Positions 1 through 10,603 of a DNA stretch of 64,000 nt are shown here, in pieces (the first letter of the stretch is position 1; the number at the start of each line of letters is the position of its first letter). The DNA is from Deinococcus hopiensis KR-140 (GTDB lineage Bacteria; Deinococcota; Deinococci; Deinococcales; Deinococcaceae). The stretch is from positions 186,001 through 250,000 of the forward strand of contig NZ_FWWU01000002.1 of the NCBI RefSeq assembly GCF_900176165.1, read 5' to 3'. The position numbers and the translations under genes are program-made. Under the pieces are notes generated by a model. The model did not search any database, was not told where the DNA came from, and worked only from the letters and a program-made list of their open reading frames with translations.

Positions 1-75
1 GTCCGCCGCTCCTTCTCCCCCACTCCTCCGCCCCCTCCCCCCTGGTGCTCCACGCACCCCGAAAGGAAGACCAAC

Positions 76-450
76 ATGCGTACCCTCAAAGCCCTGCTCC
101 TGTCCGCTTTCATCGCCACCACCGCCCTCACCACCAGCGCTTCCGCGACGCCCGTGTATTTCAGCAATGACGCTGGTGCCAGCGGTGTGGTGGACGTGTA
201 CGTGGACGGCCAGCTGGTGTTCGACGACGTCTTCGCGGATTCTTCGATGATGTTCCCGAAGGAGATCACGGCCGGGAAGCACGACGTGGTGATCACGCCC
301 AACTACCTGGCGCTCGGTGAAGCGGGCATCCTGCACGCGAGCATCACCGTGCCGGAAACGGACGGGGAGGACGGCGCTTACACGGTCACGCTGACGCCCG
401 ACACCAATGAACTCCTGACCCTGGACCTTACCTCTGGCCACGTTGACTGA
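76..450 (+). CDS. DUF4397-type secreted protein, copy 1
   Basis: A 124-residue protein with a clear Sec signal peptide (about residues 1-24, ending ASA before TPVYF). The mature part follows the DUF4397 pattern: a short beta domain with VYFSNDAG, VDVYVDGQLVFDDV and a hydrophobic strand after GKHDVVITP. The family is extracytoplasmic and its molecular role is not established. The start has a good ribosome site (GAAAGGAAG, 6 nt upstream). A close paralogue lies at 9060-9446 on the other strand, and both share the roughly 35 nt leader before the start codon, so this is an inverted gene duplication. Confident as a gene and family; function unknown. Confidence 0.85.
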   Translation: MRTLKALLLSAFIATTALTTSASATPVYFSNDAGASGVVDVYVDGQLVFDDVFADSSMMFPKEITAGKHDVVITPNYLALGEAGILHASITVPETDGEDGAYTVTLTPDTNELLTLDLTSGHVD

Positions 451-667
451 ACCACGAAGGCAAACGTTCTACTCCCGACCCCATTTCTAAACATAGGGGG
501 CGCCAGTCATGTCCCTAGAGGCGGCCAAGATGAGGAGAACACGGCCTGTGTTTTGAGCCTTAGCGTTCAAACCTCACACCACAACGAAGTGAAGCACCTG
601 TATGCCAGAGTTGCCTTATGATGACTGATCTCTTTCTCCCCCTGCGTCCTTCCCCTCGGAGCGAGGC

Positions 668-1351
668 ATGAAAAGCATCCTGATTGTGGAAGACAACCGT
701 GGGGTGCGGGACATGGTCCGCGAATACCTCGAAGAGCACGGCTATCAGGTGCGGGTGGCGTCCAATGGGCAGGAAGGCCTCCTCGAAGCGCGCCACCACC
801 GCCCGGACCTCGTGCTGCTCGACGTGATGATGCCTGGGATGGACGGCCTGGAATTCCTGCGGCGCTTTCGCACGACCGAGCATGCCCCCGTCATCTTCCT
901 GACTGCCAAGGATACGGAACTCGACAAGGTGTTGGGCCTGGAACTGGGCGCCGACGACTACATGACCAAGCCCTTCTCGATGGCGGAGCTCCTCGCCCGC
1001 GTCCGGGCTCACCTTCGGCGAGGCGTAGAGGCCGCCCCCGTTGCGGTGCTGCGGGGTGGAGAACTGGAACTCGATCCGGCCTCCCGGACCTTCAGCGTCC
1101 GGGGGCAACGGGTGGATCTGACCCGCTCAGAGTTTGAGCTGATGTCGGCCTTTCTGCGCTCGCCCGGGCGGGTCTACTCGCGGCTGGAACTCCTCGAGCA
1201 GCTGCAGGAAGAGACCCTGGGTTCGGAGCGTACCATCGACGTGCATGTACGGAATCTCCGCGCCAAGATTGAAGTTGAGCCCGGGAAGCCCCGACTGATT
1301 GAGACGGTGTTCGGTGTGGGCTACCGGTTGAATACAGAGTTGAGCCCGTGA
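668..1351 (+). CDS. OmpR/PhoB-family response regulator
   Basis: 227 residues. The N-terminal receiver (about 1-118) has the acidic pair ED at 8-9, phospho-acceptor Asp52 in LLDVMMPGMDG, the Thr switch in FLTAKD and the Lys in TKPFS. The C-terminal winged helix (about 128-224) has the usual LTRSEFELM and TIDVHVRNLRAKIE signatures. It should bind DNA as a phosphorylated dimer. The ATG is preceded by GGAGCGAGG. It overlaps the downstream kinase gene by four bases (GTGA), so the two are co-translated and very likely form a cognate pair. The regulon cannot be deduced. Confidence 0.93.
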   Translation: MKSILIVEDNRGVRDMVREYLEEHGYQVRVASNGQEGLLEARHHRPDLVLLDVMMPGMDGLEFLRRFRTTEHAPVIFLTAKDTELDKVLGLELGADDYMTKPFSMAELLARVRAHLRRGVEAAPVAVLRGGELELDPASRTFSVRGQRVDLTRSEFELMSAFLRSPGRVYSRLELLEQLQEETLGSERTIDVHVRNLRAKIEVEPGKPRLIETVFGVGYRLNTELSP

Positions 1352-2772
1352 AGCGGCCGTTCTGGCAGACCCTCGCCTGGCGGTTCATGCTGGCGTTCGT
1401 GCTCGTCAGCGCGGTTACGCTGGGAACGGTGGGGTTCATCTCTGCGGCCTCCACCCGTTCGCAGTTCAGCGCGCTGCTGGGCGAACAGGCACGTGAGAAC
1501 ATCGCAGGTCAGGTGCAAACGTACGTGGAGAAGAGCGGCACCCTGATGGGGTTCGTTCCTACGTCACCGGACAACAAGGGAGGGTTCAATGGGCCTCCCC
1601 CCACGGGGTCTACCGGCATGGACCGCGGATTTCGTAGTCCCTGGTTGGTCCTGGACCTACAGCGCCGTGCCGTGTTCTCCACGCGTGACGTGCCGCAGGG
1701 GAATCAAGTGGCTGGGCGACCAGAAACACCCATCACGGTGAACAACACGGTGGTGGGATATCTGGTGCCCTCGGGGATGCAGGCGCGCCCAGACCGACGG
1801 AGCGCGGAGTTTCTCGCCAACACGTACAGGGCGATCGCATGGTCCATGATGGGTGCGACGGCCCTGGCAGTATTGATGGGCCTGCTGCTGTCACGTACCC
1901 TCCTCAAACCGCTCAGGCAACTGCAGGTGGGGATTCAGGCCCTTCAGCGGGGTGAAGCCCCAAGTGCCGTCGGGACCACCCGCAGGGATGAGTTCGGCGA
2001 GGTGCTGAGCGCTTTTGGCGAGATGCACCAGGAAGTCGTCCGCAATCAGCAGGCCCGGAGACAACTGACTGCCAACATCGCTCACGACCTCAATACGCCC
2101 CTCTCTGTGATCTCCGGAACTCTGGAAGGCATCCTCGACGGCACCTTCAAACCCACTCCTCAACGCCTGCAACGCATCCACCGGGAAACGGGCCACGTCG
2201 CACAACTCGTGAATGACCTGCGCTTCCTCTCTCTGGCCGACGCAGGTGAACTGCACATTCATCCCAAGCCCACGGACGTAGCGGCATTGCTGACGGACGT
2301 CGCGAGTAACTTCCGGGAGATGAGCGAACAGCAGGGAATCACACTCCACGCTGACCTACCCGGTGAGGATCTCACCGCCTTCGCCGACCAGGTGCGCATC
2401 ACGCAAGTCGTTCAAAACCTCCTGAATAACGCTTTGGCTTATACGCAGTCAGGGGGCGAAGTGAGGATAAGGGCAGTCAGGGAAGCACGCCTCGTGCGCG
2501 TCAGCGTACAGGACACTGGAAGCGGGATTTCTCCCGAAGATTTACCCCGCGTCTTCGAACGGCTGTACCGGGCGGACGCCTCCCGGAGCACCAGTGGGAG
2601 TGGACTCGGACTGAGTATCTGCAAGTCCATTGTCGAGGCCCATGGAGGCGAGATTCAGCTGTCCAGCGCACTCGGCCGGGGCACAACCGTTACGTTTACC
2701 TTGCCGCAGGGGGCACCGGAGGAAGAAAATTTGGTCTCCTCGGAGCGCCGAGAGCCCCTGTATTCGGGCTGA
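1348..2772 (+). CDS. Membrane sensor histidine kinase, partner of the 668 regulator
   Basis: 474 residues starting at GTG inside the stop of the regulator gene. Order: TM helix (about 11-33), periplasmic sensor (about 34-160, Pro/Gly rich, no recognised fold), second TM (about 163-185), HAMP, HisKA with phospho-acceptor His246 in NIAHDLNTPLS, then the HATPase domain with N box (NLLNNALAY), G1 (DTGSGIS) and G2 (GSGLGLSICK). All catalytic boxes are intact. Layout and length fit BaeS/PhoR-like class I kinases. The ligand is unknown. The two-gene operon has no further gene in the same orientation within 170 bp. Confidence 0.93.
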   Translation: MKRPFWQTLAWRFMLAFVLVSAVTLGTVGFISAASTRSQFSALLGEQARENIAGQVQTYVEKSGTLMGFVPTSPDNKGGFNGPPPTGSTGMDRGFRSPWLVLDLQRRAVFSTRDVPQGNQVAGRPETPITVNNTVVGYLVPSGMQARPDRRSAEFLANTYRAIAWSMMGATALAVLMGLLLSRTLLKPLRQLQVGIQALQRGEAPSAVGTTRRDEFGEVLSAFGEMHQEVVRNQQARRQLTANIAHDLNTPLSVISGTLEGILDGTFKPTPQRLQRIHRETGHVAQLVNDLRFLSLADAGELHIHPKPTDVAALLTDVASNFREMSEQQGITLHADLPGEDLTAFADQVRITQVVQNLLNNALAYTQSGGEVRIRAVREARLVRVSVQDTGSGISPEDLPRVFERLYRADASRSTSGSGLGLSICKSIVEAHGGEIQLSSALGRGTTVTFTLPQGAPEEENLVSSERREPLYSG

Positions 2773-2948
2773 AACCCAATCGGAATGGGTGGGACATTCA
2801 ATTGATTTCCTTTCAGCCTTCGTGAAGGTGCGGCCGACCCATGCACGGATATTGGGGAGCGAGTGACAAGATTCGGTGACCTGGTACGGGTCCATATTCC
2901 CAAACGACGGTGTTCACTCGCCCTAACATGCGTGCCGGAGTGCCACCC

Positions 2949-3161
2949 ATGAGTAAAAAGCGAGATATCCCGAAGTACGAGCAAACCCACCCGCCGGACC
3001 TTGCGACCGCCGCTGCCCTCGAAGCAGAAGGCCTCAAACCTGCCCCAGACCAACTTCCCGCAGCCCTCTTCCTGCACAAGACGCCGGGCCGAGAAAGCCT
3101 TTCTGCCCTCTATGAACGCACGCTCTGCATCCTCCGCAATGACGAGAAAAAAGCCGACTGA
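2949..3161 (+). CDS. Small uncharacterised protein (70 aa)
   Basis: A short reading frame starting MSKKRDIPKYEQ, charged and Pro/Ala rich, no signal peptide or membrane segment. The chosen ATG has CGGAG about 9 nt upstream; an in-frame ATG farther upstream (2910) lacks such a site. The coding sequence is followed at 3309 by a strong hairpin, as expected of a small monocistronic gene. No family recognised. It could still be a chance frame in GC-rich DNA, but the low-complexity bias typical of shadow frames is absent. Confidence 0.5.
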   Translation: MSKKRDIPKYEQTHPPDLATAAALEAEGLKPAPDQLPAALFLHKTPGRESLSALYERTLCILRNDEKKAD

Positions 3162-3308
3162 TCCTCTCACCTTTACCGACGACAGGAATTGCGAAACGGT
3201 GGAAACTGCTCAACACATAACCGCACTTCTGCTCAGCAGTTCCCTGAACGGCATGTCTACACCCACCCACCACGGTGGTGGCAAGTTCAGGCGAACTGTG
3301 AGACCCAT

Positions 3309-3350
3309 CAAACCAGACGGGGAACGCATAAACGTTCCCCGTCTGGTTTG
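3309..3350. terminator. Perfect 18-bp stem hairpin
   Basis: Arms 3309-3326 and 3333-3350 are exact complements around the 6-nt loop CATAAA. There is no long T-run, so it may act in either direction or with Rho help. It lies 147 bp after the small gene and could close that unit. Confidence 0.6.
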
Positions 3351-3396
3351 TTCAAGGGCAGAGCGCCCCTGTGCCTGACGAGTTAGGCGGGTTGGT

Positions 3397-3642
3397 TTAC
3401 CCGGACCGCCATCTGTTGATCTTCATGTGTCGGAGTTTGCAGGTGTCGAGGTGGGAGAGCCAGATGCCTTCGTTGAGCTTCTCCCCAGCCATCTGGTTTT
3501 CGATCCGTGCCCAGCAGAACGCCGCCTCGGTCAGCGGCGCTTCCCGCTTGATCTGCGTCTCACCCACAGTGAACTGCCGTGCCAGGAGACTTGAAATAAA
3601 GCGGAATCCTGGTCCACTCCGCTTCAGTTTAAGGTCGGTGCA
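3397..3642 (-). pseudogene. Unidentified coding fragment, 5' end missing
   Basis: On the minus strand a stop-free stretch of about 80 codons encodes a natural-looking sequence (FTVGETQIKREAPLTEAAF, then WARIENQMAGEKLNEG) and ends in TAA at 3397. It begins directly after an in-frame TGA with no plausible start codon, so it is either a truncated gene or a chance frame. No family recognised. It sits just downstream of the tryptophan dioxygenase relic, in the same orientation. Confidence 0.3.
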
Positions 3643-3670
3643 TCAGGGGGTTGGCAGGAGGGCACCTTAT

Positions 3671-4227
3671 TCAGAGATGCGTGCGCACCGCCCATAGTTC
3701 GGGAAACAGCACAACCTCCAACGCCCGGCGCAGGTAACCCGCCCCGCTCGTTCCGCCCGAACCAGCCTTAAAGCCAATGGTGCGCTCAACGGTGGTCAGG
3801 TGATTGAAGCGCCAACGCCGAAAATTGTCCTCGACATCCAACAGCTTCTCGGCGAGTTCGTCCAGGTCCCAGTAGGTGCCTGGGTCGCGGTACACCGTCA
3901 GCCAGGATTCCAGCACTTCCTCATGGAAGTGCGGAGGCTGCGAGAGATCATGCGCCAGCATGGCCTGGGGCACGGACAGTCCCCGTGCGGCGAGCAGGCG
4001 GAGTGACAGGTCGTACACACTGGGGGCGTGCAGGGCAGCCAGAAGCGGATCATGTAGGTCCGGGCGGTGTGTGTGCGGGCACAGCAGGGCCGGGTTGCGG
4101 TTACCCAGCAGTACCTCGACCATGCGCTACCCCGCCGATTGGAAGCCCGAGCCTGCCCGAAGGCATCCCGGAACTGGATGTAGTCGGCTGGAGTCATGGT
4201 CTTCAGCACTTCCCAGGCGTTTGTGAG
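3671..4227 (-). pseudogene. Tryptophan 2,3-dioxygenase, truncated and frameshifted
   Basis: The minus strand encodes the C-terminal two thirds of the heme enzyme that opens the indole ring of L-tryptophan (first step of the kynurenine route). Recognisable blocks are WEVLKTMTPADYIQFRDAF, GSGFQSAG, MVEVLLGNRNPALL and the heme/substrate motif FNHLTTVERTIGFKAGSGG, whose His is the usual axial ligand. Three lesions are visible: the N-terminal third is absent (homology stops near 4227), one base is missing near 4150 after FGQA, and a TAG at 4127-4129 replaces the conserved Tyr codon before RMVE. No kynureninase or formamidase gene lies nearby. Certainly non-functional. Confidence 0.85.
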
Positions 4228-4351
4228 CTCTCCTCGGTTGTATTGAACGGCGGAGGGCCAAAAGTGCAGAGCAGTTGACCCCAACCTTGAACGTTCCTGC
4301 TTGCCCTGTACGTGGACAGGGAGCTATCAAAATCATCTCCTATTCGCTCCC

Positions 4352-4741
4352 TCACACGGAAGTTGCCCTGCATCGTGTTGCTCTGCGATGCCGCGTCACG
4401 GCCTGACACCGAGCACGCAATTCCAATGCTGACCAAGGCGCAGCTACAGCATCGTCCGCACCTTTCTCTAACGCGTGAAGTTTGTCTTCAGGGCACTCGA
4501 CCAGCGCAATCACAGGAACGCGTGCCGCTTGTGCAGTGCGGAGCACTTCCTCATAAGGGGCATTCGGATTGATAAAGTCCAGCAGGACCACGTCTGGGTG
4601 ATCCGTGAGGGATATTGCGTGAGGAGCGGCCAGGATTACTTGATCTCCACAGGCCGTGAGGACATCATGGATTTGGGTCACGTGATTCAAAGGGTGGGCA
4701 AGGTAAAGGATCAGGGTTGCAGGCGAAGAGGACGTTGACAT
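4352..4741 (-). CDS. Degenerate receiver-like domain protein
   Basis: 129 residues resembling a CheY fold: hydrophobic strand LILYLAH, phospho-acceptor-like Asp in DVVLLDFINPNA, strand VPVIALVE and helix EKGADDAVAAPW. The conserved Lys that normally follows (KPF) is replaced by APW, and the N-terminal acidic pair is not evident, so phosphorylation is doubtful. The last about 15 residues are basic and unrelated to receivers, as if a downstream output domain (GGDEF or HD-GYP in many relatives) had been cut away. It may be a stand-alone pseudo-receiver or a 5' gene fragment. Confidence 0.55.
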   Translation of the reverse strand: MSTSSSPATLILYLAHPLNHVTQIHDVLTACGDQVILAAPHAISLTDHPDVVLLDFINPNAPYEEVLRTAQAARVPVIALVECPEDKLHALEKGADDAVAAPWSALELRARCQAVTRHRRATRCRATSV

Positions 4742-5133
4742 ATCAGTAGCATGGCGTCAGGCTGTTCAAAGTTTGTGCAGAAAATGTGTAGAACTAAACC
4801 AGAACAGATGGCGAGCCAGAAGCGTTGCTTTCGGCCCTCTACATAGGGAAGCATTCAGCATTGAGGGTAGCGATATCGTAACCTGCTCAGCGCTACAATC
4901 CACTTCGTACTGAGCAGATGAGTAACACAGTATTTGCAATACCGTGTAGCAAAGTAAGAAGGAAGAGGGGTGTGCGAGGCCAATCACGACCGATCTTCGC
5001 CATCCCTCAGCCGTCTGTCGGACAACCTGCAGATTGGACCGAGGTTGCTTGCGGTAACAGGAGGTGAGTACGCCAAGATAAAGTTGTCCAGCACGGTCAA
5101 CCTGCTTTTCACTCTCTCAGAATGAGATAAGAA
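4742..5133. other. Intergenic stretch, AT-richer, no gene seen
   Basis: 392 bp between the receiver fragment and the IS982-type element. Base composition is visibly less GC-rich than the flanks. No coding sequence, RNA fold or family resemblance was recognised on either strand. Confidence 0.5.
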
Positions 5134-5183
5134 ACGCCGTTTAGGGCTTGAGGCTGGGGTAGCCGAGTAGGACGGAGACGAGG

Positions 5184-5972
<789 letters not shown>

Positions 5973-6052
5973 ACGGCGTAAGAAGTTGTGTTGGACGCTG
6001 TTTTCCCAAATTGGAAATTGCAGTCTCTTCTCTCCTGATTCTGGCCGAATTC

Positions 6053-7144
6053 TCAGGCAGTGCCCAGAACGCGCTGACAGAACCAGAAGCCGCCCGTCAG
6101 CACAACCAGACCTGCTGCGGCCGTCAGCAGCACTTGGGTGAGGCGTGGGGGAGCGGAACGCTGTAACGCAAACAGCAGGGGCGCAGCCAGCAGCACGATC
6201 GAGACCTGGCCCAATTCCACCCCCACATTGAAAGCGGCCAGGGACCACGCCAGGGCTTGCCGCGGCAAGTCGAGCTCTGATAGAACGCTCGCAAATCCAA
6301 ATCCGTGAATAAGACCGAATGCAAAGGCAAACAGCACCCGGGGATCCCAGCCCCTCTCGGCGGCATCTACCCGCCGCAACTGCTGCAGGTCGTGCAAGCC
6401 TACGATGACGATGCTCAGGGCGATCGTGCTCTCCACGAGCCGTGAGGGAAGCACCACGATGTTCAGCGCCGCCAGAGCCAACGTAATGCTGTGCGCGACC
6501 GTGAAGGCGGTAATGATCTTCACCTGCGACCACAATCTCCCTCCCAAGAGAATCAGTGCCAGCACGAAGAGAATGTGGTCCACGCCAATGAAAATGTGGT
6601 GGATGCCCTCGCGGACAAAGGTGATGATGACGTCCCAGAAGGGACGTTCCGGAGCAGCCAGGGTAAATGAGGCATTCTGACGGTCCAGGGCGTACTGTCC
6701 GGCGAGGCTCTCCCCTCGGTACACGGTCACAAACACCTTGTGCAGCGTGTCGTGAGGGAAGAGATTCGCCCGAATACCCAGACTTCCGCCCACTGGAGGC
6801 GCGGTGAGTTTCAAAGTGACGTCCTCACCTGCGGCCTGAATGGTCTGCACCGTGATCGGCAAGTCCGTCTTCCCCGAGGCCAGGCGAAGCCGGACCGTGA
6901 TCAGGGCCTTGAGTGATGCCCGAACCTTCTCCGGAAGCGGTTGGGTTTCCAGCGTCTGCGCGGTCGTTCCCAGGGGGAAAAGCGAGGGTTGCTCGTGCAG
7001 CAGCGCTTTGAGTGGAAGCTGCACGTTCACGCCCGTCGCCTGGGCTTCCAACTGAACATCCACGCGACTGAAGGTGATCTCATGTGCGCCAGCCCAACCC
7101 GTCAGGGCCAGCAGGCACACCAGCAGGGTTCTGAAGGCCTTCAT
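6053..7144 (-). CDS. HupE/UreJ-like membrane protein with extracytoplasmic domain
   Basis: 363 residues: signal peptide (1-20, ending AGA before HEITFS), a beta-rich extracytoplasmic domain (about 21-175), then six or so TM helices. The membrane part carries the His-rich signature GIHHIFIGVDHILFVLALIL, VAHSITLALA and GLIHGFGFA, typical of HupE/UreJ_2 proteins, some of which move nickel or cobalt. The long N-terminal domain distinguishes it from classical HupE. Its ATG overlaps the stop of the upstream EF-hand gene (7141-7144, ATGA), so the two are co-translated. Metal transport is a family-based guess; no hydrogenase or urease gene is present here. Confidence 0.85.
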   Translation of the reverse strand: MKAFRTLLVCLLALTGWAGAHEITFSRVDVQLEAQATGVNVQLPLKALLHEQPSLFPLGTTAQTLETQPLPEKVRASLKALITVRLRLASGKTDLPITVQTIQAAGEDVTLKLTAPPVGGSLGIRANLFPHDTLHKVFVTVYRGESLAGQYALDRQNASFTLAAPERPFWDVIITFVREGIHHIFIGVDHILFVLALILLGGRLWSQVKIITAFTVAHSITLALAALNIVVLPSRLVESTIALSIVIVGLHDLQQLRRVDAAERGWDPRVLFAFAFGLIHGFGFASVLSELDLPRQALAWSLAAFNVGVELGQVSIVLLAAPLLFALQRSAPPRLTQVLLTAAAGLVVLTGGFWFCQRVLGTA

Positions 7145-7680
7145 GAACGGGCCACCTGATACTTGGCCGTCAAGGTGCGTCCGTCATTGCTGCGGGCCTG
7201 CCCCGTGACCCGGTACTGCCATCCAGCGGCAGGCTGCAGGAAGACGTTGGCTGTCCACTGACTTTTCGCGGGTTGATAACGGTTCTGGTAGCTCAGGGTC
7301 TGCGCGCCTACTTGATCTGTACGTGAAGCGGACGCGTAGATCTTGAGGATGCCGCCTCCTACCTTGAGGAGGTCCACGGGGGGCACGTCCACCTTCTGCA
7401 GTGTCCAGCGCACCTGCTGGGCACCAACCTTCAAGGTGGACTGATCCAGCACCCGCTTGGCGTACGCCCGCGCTTCCACTTCTGTGACGTGTCCGTCCGC
7501 GTTGGTGTCCAGGGACCGCAGCACGGTCCCCGCCACCTTTTCCCCGGGGGTGATGTCCAGTTCCAGCTGCACCTTTCCGGGCAGGAGGGTCAAGTACGCC
7601 CCCTGAACCACCTCATCCACGGGATGGGCAAGGGCAGAGCCCCAGATCAGGGACAGAAGCAGCGGCGCGAGCCTCTTCAT
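7141..7680 (-). CDS. Secreted protein with one EF-hand
   Basis: 179 residues with a signal peptide (1-18, ending ALA before HPVDE). A canonical calcium-binding loop, DTNADGHVTEVE, lies near residues 58-69. The rest is beta-strand rich (VQLELDI, TANVFLQPAAGWQYRV) and matches no family I can name. It is the middle gene of an operon, 9 bp after the DUF3500 gene and overlapping the HupE-like gene by four bases, which suggests all three act together in the periplasm or at the membrane. Confidence 0.8.
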   Translation of the reverse strand: MKRLAPLLLSLIWGSALAHPVDEVVQGAYLTLLPGKVQLELDITPGEKVAGTVLRSLDTNADGHVTEVEARAYAKRVLDQSTLKVGAQQVRWTLQKVDVPPVDLLKVGGGILKIYASASRTDQVGAQTLSYQNRYQPAKSQWTANVFLQPAAGWQYRVTGQARSNDGRTLTAKYQVARS

Positions 7681-7689
7681 CTCAGGGCC

Positions 7690-8853
7690 TCACTTCGCCC
7701 AGGCCGCGCCGTAATCGTTGCCGGGCTCGCGGTACATGTTGTGCAGGTGGTTGCTCGAATCGCCGCCCATTTGTTGTGGGGAGAACTCGATCAGCACCGA
7801 GGGGCCGGTAATCCGGTAGTAGGCAGCGGCGCCGGAAGTCGTCGGGCCGTACCAGGCGAAGTACGTCTGATCCAGGTTCTTCTGTATGGTGGCCAACTTT
7901 GAAGCAGCGTCGTTGGCGTTCAAGATGCCCAGGCGGTCCTTGATCAGCGTCAGGAGTTGCGCCTTCTGCGCCGCGGTCATCGCGCTGCCTGCAAGTCCCT
8001 CGGGTTGAAGGGTTTTGCCGTCCTGACCCGGGCCGAGGACGAGGTCGATGCTCTGGGTGCTGATGATGGCCTTGCTGCGCTGGGTGGCGTTCAGGCTGCT
8101 GAGTAGAGCGAAACCGTCTTTCGCCTCTTGCGGCACCTTCTCGACGACGACGACCGTCTTGCCGTTCTGGGTGGCTGTGATGGGTTGGCCGCCCGTGAGG
8201 CTGGGCGACAGGGTGATGTTGGTGCCGACCATGGTGGCGTTGATGGCCAGGTGGTGACCGCCGAACTGTAAGGTCCAGGGGGACGTGGTGGACGGAGTGC
8301 CCAGGAACGACACGTAGTACTCGTCACTCCCGAAGATGAGTCCGCCTGGACCGCTGTTGCCTCCGGGACCGCCCGCTGGAGCGCCGGCAGGGGGTGTTCT
8401 CCGGGCACCTGCGGCTCCGCCGGGCGCACCACCTGTGTCGGTGGTCTTGAGGACCTCGTCGGCATTCATCTGTTCCTTGACCATCTTCAGACCGTCCGGG
8501 CTCAGCGTGGCGCTGAGCAGGGTCATCAGGGCCGTACGTTGTTTGGCCGTGAGGTCTCCCCAGCGGAGGCCTGCACGTTGGAAGATCCCCGTGGGGAAGT
8601 TCGACCAGCGGGTGCGCTGCGCCTGATCCGTCCACGCGAACAGCACCGCCTTCTTCTGGGCAGCGGTCAGGGTGGACAGAAAGGCGTTGGCGGCGTTGAC
8701 CACCTTGGTGCTTTGTGCGTCGGCAACCCCAGCCTTGACGGTGGCTGTGGAGGGTGTGGCGGTCGTTGCGGCGGAGGCCACGGAATGGGTGTAGAGCGAG
8801 ACGCCGCCGAGGGCAACGGCCAGAAAGCCGGAAAGTAACTTCATTTTGAGCAC
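7690..8853 (-). CDS. DUF3500 secreted protein
   Basis: 387 residues from GTG 8853, chosen because AGTAGG lies 6 nt upstream; ATG 8844 is the alternative. A signal peptide (MKLLSGFLAVALGG to SVASA) precedes a DUF3500 domain: repeated LTAAQKKAVLFAW, LTAKQRTALMTLL and MTAAQKAQLLTLI helices, FGGHHLAINATMVG, and a C-terminal YFAWYGPTT, YYRITGPSVLIEFSPQ, with HLHNMYREPGNDYG at the end. A Gly/Pro/Ala-rich insertion (about residues 165-195) looks like a flexible linker. The family is extracellular and has no defined biochemical function. First gene of the three-gene operon. Confidence 0.88.
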   Translation of the reverse strand: MLKMKLLSGFLAVALGGVSLYTHSVASAATTATPSTATVKAGVADAQSTKVVNAANAFLSTLTAAQKKAVLFAWTDQAQRTRWSNFPTGIFQRAGLRWGDLTAKQRTALMTLLSATLSPDGLKMVKEQMNADEVLKTTDTGGAPGGAAGARRTPPAGAPAGGPGGNSGPGGLIFGSDEYYVSFLGTPSTTSPWTLQFGGHHLAINATMVGTNITLSPSLTGGQPITATQNGKTVVVVEKVPQEAKDGFALLSSLNATQRSKAIISTQSIDLVLGPGQDGKTLQPEGLAGSAMTAAQKAQLLTLIKDRLGILNANDAASKLATIQKNLDQTYFAWYGPTTSGAAAYYRITGPSVLIEFSPQQMGGDSSNHLHNMYREPGNDYGAAWAK

Positions 8854-9059
8854 GGTGAGCCTACTTTCGTTCTTGAGTTGGGGTGGAGGATGGGGAACAT
8901 TTAGCTCGCTCCTGGTCCTTGAGGCCAGGCAAATGGCGTTGTTGGAGCCCGTAGAAAAACAGGAAAACCGATAAGGATAAGAGGGCGACTTGCCGTCTAT
9001 CAGGGGAAGGCACGTCCAGCCTGTATCTCTGGACTCCTTCTCTCGGATACGCCTCGGCT

Positions 9060-9446
9060 TCAATCGATCTGACTGGTGTTCCAGGTCAAGGTAAGTCCTT
9101 CAACACCGAGGTCATCGGTTTCGGTGGCCAGGTTGATGGTGTAGGCGGTGTTTCCAGCTGTTTCCTCAGGAACGGTGAGGGTGGTGCGGAGAATGTCCTG
9201 CTCCCCGAGGGGGAGGTAGTTGGGAGTGACCACCACGTTGTGCTGCCCCGCGCTCAGTTCCCTGGGGAACATCATGCTGTCGTCAGCGAAGACGTTGTCG
9301 AAGACGAGTTGGCCGTCCACGTACACGTCCACCACGCCGCTTTGGCCGGAGTCGTTGCTGAAGTACACGGGCGTCGCCGAAGCGCTGGTGAAGAGAGCTG
9401 TGGTAGCGATGAGGGCGGACAGCATCAGGGCTTTGAGGTGAGGCAT
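9060..9446 (-). CDS. DUF4397-type secreted protein, copy 2
   Basis: 128 residues starting at ATG 9446; upstream in-frame codons belong to a leader shared with copy 1 (76-450). Signal peptide to SASA, mature TPVYFSNDSGQSGVVDVYVDG. GAAAGGAAG precedes the start at a good distance. It differs from copy 1 mainly after residue 85. It is transcribed toward the DUF3500 operon, about 200 bp ahead of it, and could be its first gene. Confidence 0.87.
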   Translation of the reverse strand: MPHLKALMLSALIATTALFTSASATPVYFSNDSGQSGVVDVYVDGQLVFDNVFADDSMMFPRELSAGQHNVVVTPNYLPLGEQDILRTTLTVPEETAGNTAYTINLATETDDLGVEGLTLTWNTSQID

Positions 9447-9755
9447 CTTGAACTTCCTTTCGGGGTGCGTGGCGCACCAGGGGGGTGGAGGAGAAGGAGC
9501 TTCGGACCTTCTCGTGGTCCTGTGCCCGTTCATGGAGCGAAGTATGCGGAGCGCCCGTTTAGACACCGGGTACAAGATGTTCAGAACCTGTGAAGATGAA
9601 CACGGCGACGTGCGGCGGAGCGGCAGGGGTTTGGCAAAACGGGGATCGCGCCGTCGCCGCCAACCTCAACCCAGGACGACGGCGGTGGTTTTTGACCTCC
9701 CTGCACGTCATGGAAAAGGCGGCTGGAACGCGTAGGAGAGACCTCACCGAGCGTC

Positions 9756-10556
<801 letters not shown>

Positions 10557-10603
10557 CCGTCTGTGTAAGACTCTTGTCACAAGAGCAGACCTAGGTTCGC
10601 GTG

